Of a DNA stretch of 34,139 nt, positions 32,223-34,139 are shown piece after piece. Below the pieces are notes generated by a model. The model was not told the origin of the DNA and made no database searches. It saw only the letters and a program-made list of their open reading frames with translations. The DNA is from Didymodactylos carnosus (lineage: Eukaryota > Rotifera > Eurotatoria > Philodinida > Philodinidae). The translations under genes were made by a program, and so were the position numbers. Position 1 is the first letter of the stretch; every line of letters starts with the position of its first letter. The stretch spans positions 1 to 34,139 of the forward strand of contig CAJNOQ010001240.1 of assembly GCA_905250885.1 (NCBI GenBank). The letters run 5' to 3'.

Positions 32223-32580
32223 GATTCTTGCAAAATCCGGCCGACGAAAACGATGTAATTAATTGTCTATTGAATATCCATTCTCATCCGATATTTGTAG
32301 ACCATCACGAGAATTTTATTTATATTTAATACATTTAAACTGGGAACGCATTAGTGCCTAAAAGAGGCATTTTTCATGATCTAAACAATGGACATCTTCT
32401 GATGTTCGTTTCGAGGCTATTTTTTCATCATAACGGGTCGTTAATGACTTCTTCTGAGATCAGTTTCTCTCTGACTGATAACCTCACAGAAATTCACTTC
32501 AAAAATTTCAATCGTTTTGGTTTCTTAGGATCATGATGTACCAGTTTCAGATCTAAAGACTATCTACTTAAAGTCAAGTA
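32223..32580 (+). pseudogene. Decayed coding fragment, unrecognised
   Basis: After an acceptor-like TTTTTATCTTAG (AG 32221-32222), a frame reads FLQNPADENDVINCLLNIHS and on to HPIFVDHHE. A frame change near 32310 then leads into YLIHLNWERIS. Continuing in that second frame there are stops at 32359 (TAA), 32377 (TGA), 32431 (TAA) and 32455 (TGA), with protein-like segments between them such as SKQWTSSDVRFEAIFSS. Each stop is one C-to-T change from CAA or CGA. The family is unknown. It may be a relative of the decayed gene just downstream. Confidence 0.35.
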
Positions 32581-32758
32581 CCGATGACTGGTATATATCG
32601 AAGAAGGAAATGCGAAGTTTTCTCAGAACAACCAGCGTCCAATAGGGGCAAAACAAGAAGATTGTTAACAAATGCGTAAAAGCTTAACTACCAAAGGTAA
32701 ATGCTAGTTTTTTACTGATATATGTTCGAAAATGGCATATCAGCAGGCAGATAACGAT

Positions 32759-33194
32759 CAGAGTGCCCAAATCTCCTGATTTGACCAGGAGACTCCTGAT
32801 TTTCAATTATTTTTCTGCATCGATTTTATTTTTTCCAAAACTGAGATTATCAGTTTCAGATACAGAATTTCTGAATCAAGAGTCTAAATAATTGTACATT
32901 GAAAGAGTCCGCGATGTGTTTATCGTTTATTCTCATCACAAGAAGATGAGCTGAAGTGAACTTTCAAATCCATCGGATCAATATCTTCTTCCTCAATCCG
33001 TACTGCAATCTGTAACAAATAATAATACTGTTTCATGAAAACAATTTTTGGAAAAAAACTATGTTTTTTTTAAAGTTATTGGATGTTTTGTTTTGCTTGT
33101 CCAAGAAAAAACTGTCTGATACTCTCCTGTTTTTCTCCTAATTTCGAAAAAAAATCTCCTGACTTTTTATGAAAAACTGGATTTGGGCAACCTG
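32759..33194. mobile_element. 436 bp hAT deletion derivative with perfect TSD
   Basis: The left end is CAGAGTGCCCAAATC and the right end, on the minus strand, is CAGGTTGCCCAAATC. ATAACGAT flanks both sides exactly (32751-32758 and 33195-33202), an 8 bp target-site duplication as hAT elements make. CTCCTGA words repeat near both ends. The interior holds one exon-like piece on the minus strand. The perfect duplication points to a fairly recent insertion. Confidence 0.85.
32920..33009 (-). other. Possible last exon of a hAT transposase
   Basis: On the minus strand TTATTTGTTACAG is a good acceptor. It is followed by 29 codons (IAVRIEEEDIDPMDLKVHFS..) and TAA at 32920-32922. It lies wholly inside the hAT element at 32759-33194. 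The natural reading is that the element is an internal deletion of an autonomous hAT and kept only its 3' coding exon. The peptide is too short to identify by itself. Confidence 0.4.
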
Positions 33195-33237
33195 ATAACG
33201 ATCTATGTGAATTCTAGTTTCAAATACATACAGTTCA

Positions 33238-34139
33238 ATGCCTGTGTCAAAGAATCAAGAAAATCAAGAATCAGTTAAAAACCAGCCTAAGAATCAAAAA
33301 TCAAAAAAAGTAATTGAAACAGCTAGACCTTCTGAATCACTGTGAGGGGACATCGGCATCCAAGAGCCCGATAAAAGATATTTGAAAAATTATTTCAAAT
33401 CACGGTCATATTTAAGATCTGAACATATTCGGCGGTATCTGATTACAGATAAAAGAACCAGGAGTTCGACTGGCAGTATAGCCAGACATATCAATCGATA
33501 TGTCATGATCTCGGCCTCGCTTATGATGCCTGGATCCGTGATAACTATGAGCGCGTGAAAAATTCATGGATATGGGTATAAACACTGAGCACACGAGATA
33601 GTCTAAAAAACAAAAACTCGTGACCAGAGGAAAAACAGCCTTTTCTGCGCCGAGAAACTAGCCCAGCTACAGAATTCAATTTCTAAACATGGAATTGAGT
33701 TTACTCGGATCCAAAACGAATTAGTTTGTTTTGCGCCCTATTATCACGATTACCTAAATGCAGTAGTAGATAGCACAATCACATCTACTCGTTCCAGCTT
33801 TTATCAGCAGTTCAGACTAAACAAAAAAAATACGCTCTCTTTCTCTCTCATCCTCTGATAGCGTGACAACATGCGGGAGCCATTTACGCGCTGCCGATAC
33901 ACTGGTATGCGAGTATCTAAAAATACACACTGAAAAATTTCACGAAATTTACAAAAATCGTGTTGACGGAATGGAATGGGCGAATTGGAAGAATTCAAAT
34001 GTGAGCCTGTGAGCATTTGAAGAAAAAGCAAACGTGGCCAAAAAGAACATTTGAAAATTCTCAAAATGAAACTAGAGAGGACAAGATGAAAGCAAAAAAG
34101 CTGATTGTCTGTGCAATTACAATACAAAATGGTGTCTCG
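33238..34139 (+). pseudogene. Decayed gene running off the right edge, family unknown
   Basis: ATG 33238 opens 35 codons rich in K, N, Q and S (MPVSKNQENQESVKNQPKNQ), then TGA at 33343-33345. The same frame resumes (PDKRYLKNYFKSRSYLRSEH) to about 33450, where a frame change in ATAAAAGAACC leads to EFDWQYSQTYQSICHDLGLA and AYDAWIRDNYERVKNSWIW. A good 52 bp GT..AG intron (33576-33627) joins this to CAEKLAQLQNSISKHGIEF, ELVCFAPYYHDYLNAVVDS and SSFYQQFRLNKK. At an A8 run (33823-33830) the frame shifts again to GSHLRAADTLVCEYLKIH and RVDGMEWANW. A final change near 34005 gives a frame open to the window edge (HLKKKQTWPKRTFENSQNE). Codon balance is clearly better than in the flanks. No family was recognised. 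Several breaks favour a pseudogene; homopolymer sequencing error could explain the A8 shift but not the TGA. Confidence 0.6.

Noticed and set aside
33412-34127. Minus-strand frames of 60 and 107 codons
   Set aside because: The plus strand here has the better coding signal, with a joined exon pair and conserved-looking protein composition; these are its shadows.

Overview
The window is AT-rich nuclear DNA from an animal. It holds a class A rhodopsin-like GPCR with several introns, a homologue of the metazoan protein TBATA, and introns of only 54-74 bp with GT..AG borders (one of 250 bp, one of 4.9 kb). My best guess is a bdelloid rotifer such as Rotaria or Adineta, judging by very short introns, AT-rich DNA, N/Q/H-rich protein tails and an intronless GT8 enzyme. 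This is inference; a mite or another small invertebrate is not excluded. No rRNA, tRNA, CRISPR array or bacterial-type operon was seen.

Layout. 1-2276: gene-poor, with short palindromes and one doubtful exon. 2277-3214 (+): a decayed gene with in-frame stops, not recognised. 3518-5297 (-): TBATA-like gene in six exons. 5298-9557: gene-poor, with one possible terminal exon on the minus strand. 9558-16307 (+): neuropeptide-type GPCR in four exons, whose first intron is 4.9 kb and packed with inverted repeats. 16308-21525: repeat-dominated, with diverged direct repeats, a foldback element, and a second inverted-repeat element interrupted by a non-autonomous hAT transposon that carries its own near-perfect palindrome. 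21526-23878: nothing firm. 23879-25042 (-): intronless glycogenin-like GT8 glycosyltransferase with one membrane anchor. 25043-31800: degenerate minisatellites built on CACGTGAA-like and CATTTAAA-like words, several hairpins and foldbacks, and a 79 bp mariner MITE. 32223-34139: fragments of decayed plus-strand genes and a 436 bp hAT deletion derivative with a perfect 8 bp target-site duplication.

The three intact genes do not form a pathway: a probable cilium/cytoskeleton protein, a membrane receptor and a secretory-pathway sugar transferase. Most of the rest is mobile-element debris and pseudogenes. The most informative findings are the hAT insertion whose empty site survives in the opposite arm of the host repeat, two decayed genes that simple ORF calling misses, and the high density of long inverted repeats that could form double-stranded RNA. 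I found no convincing new biological system; the pseudogenes of unknown family and the inverted-repeat cluster are the best leads.
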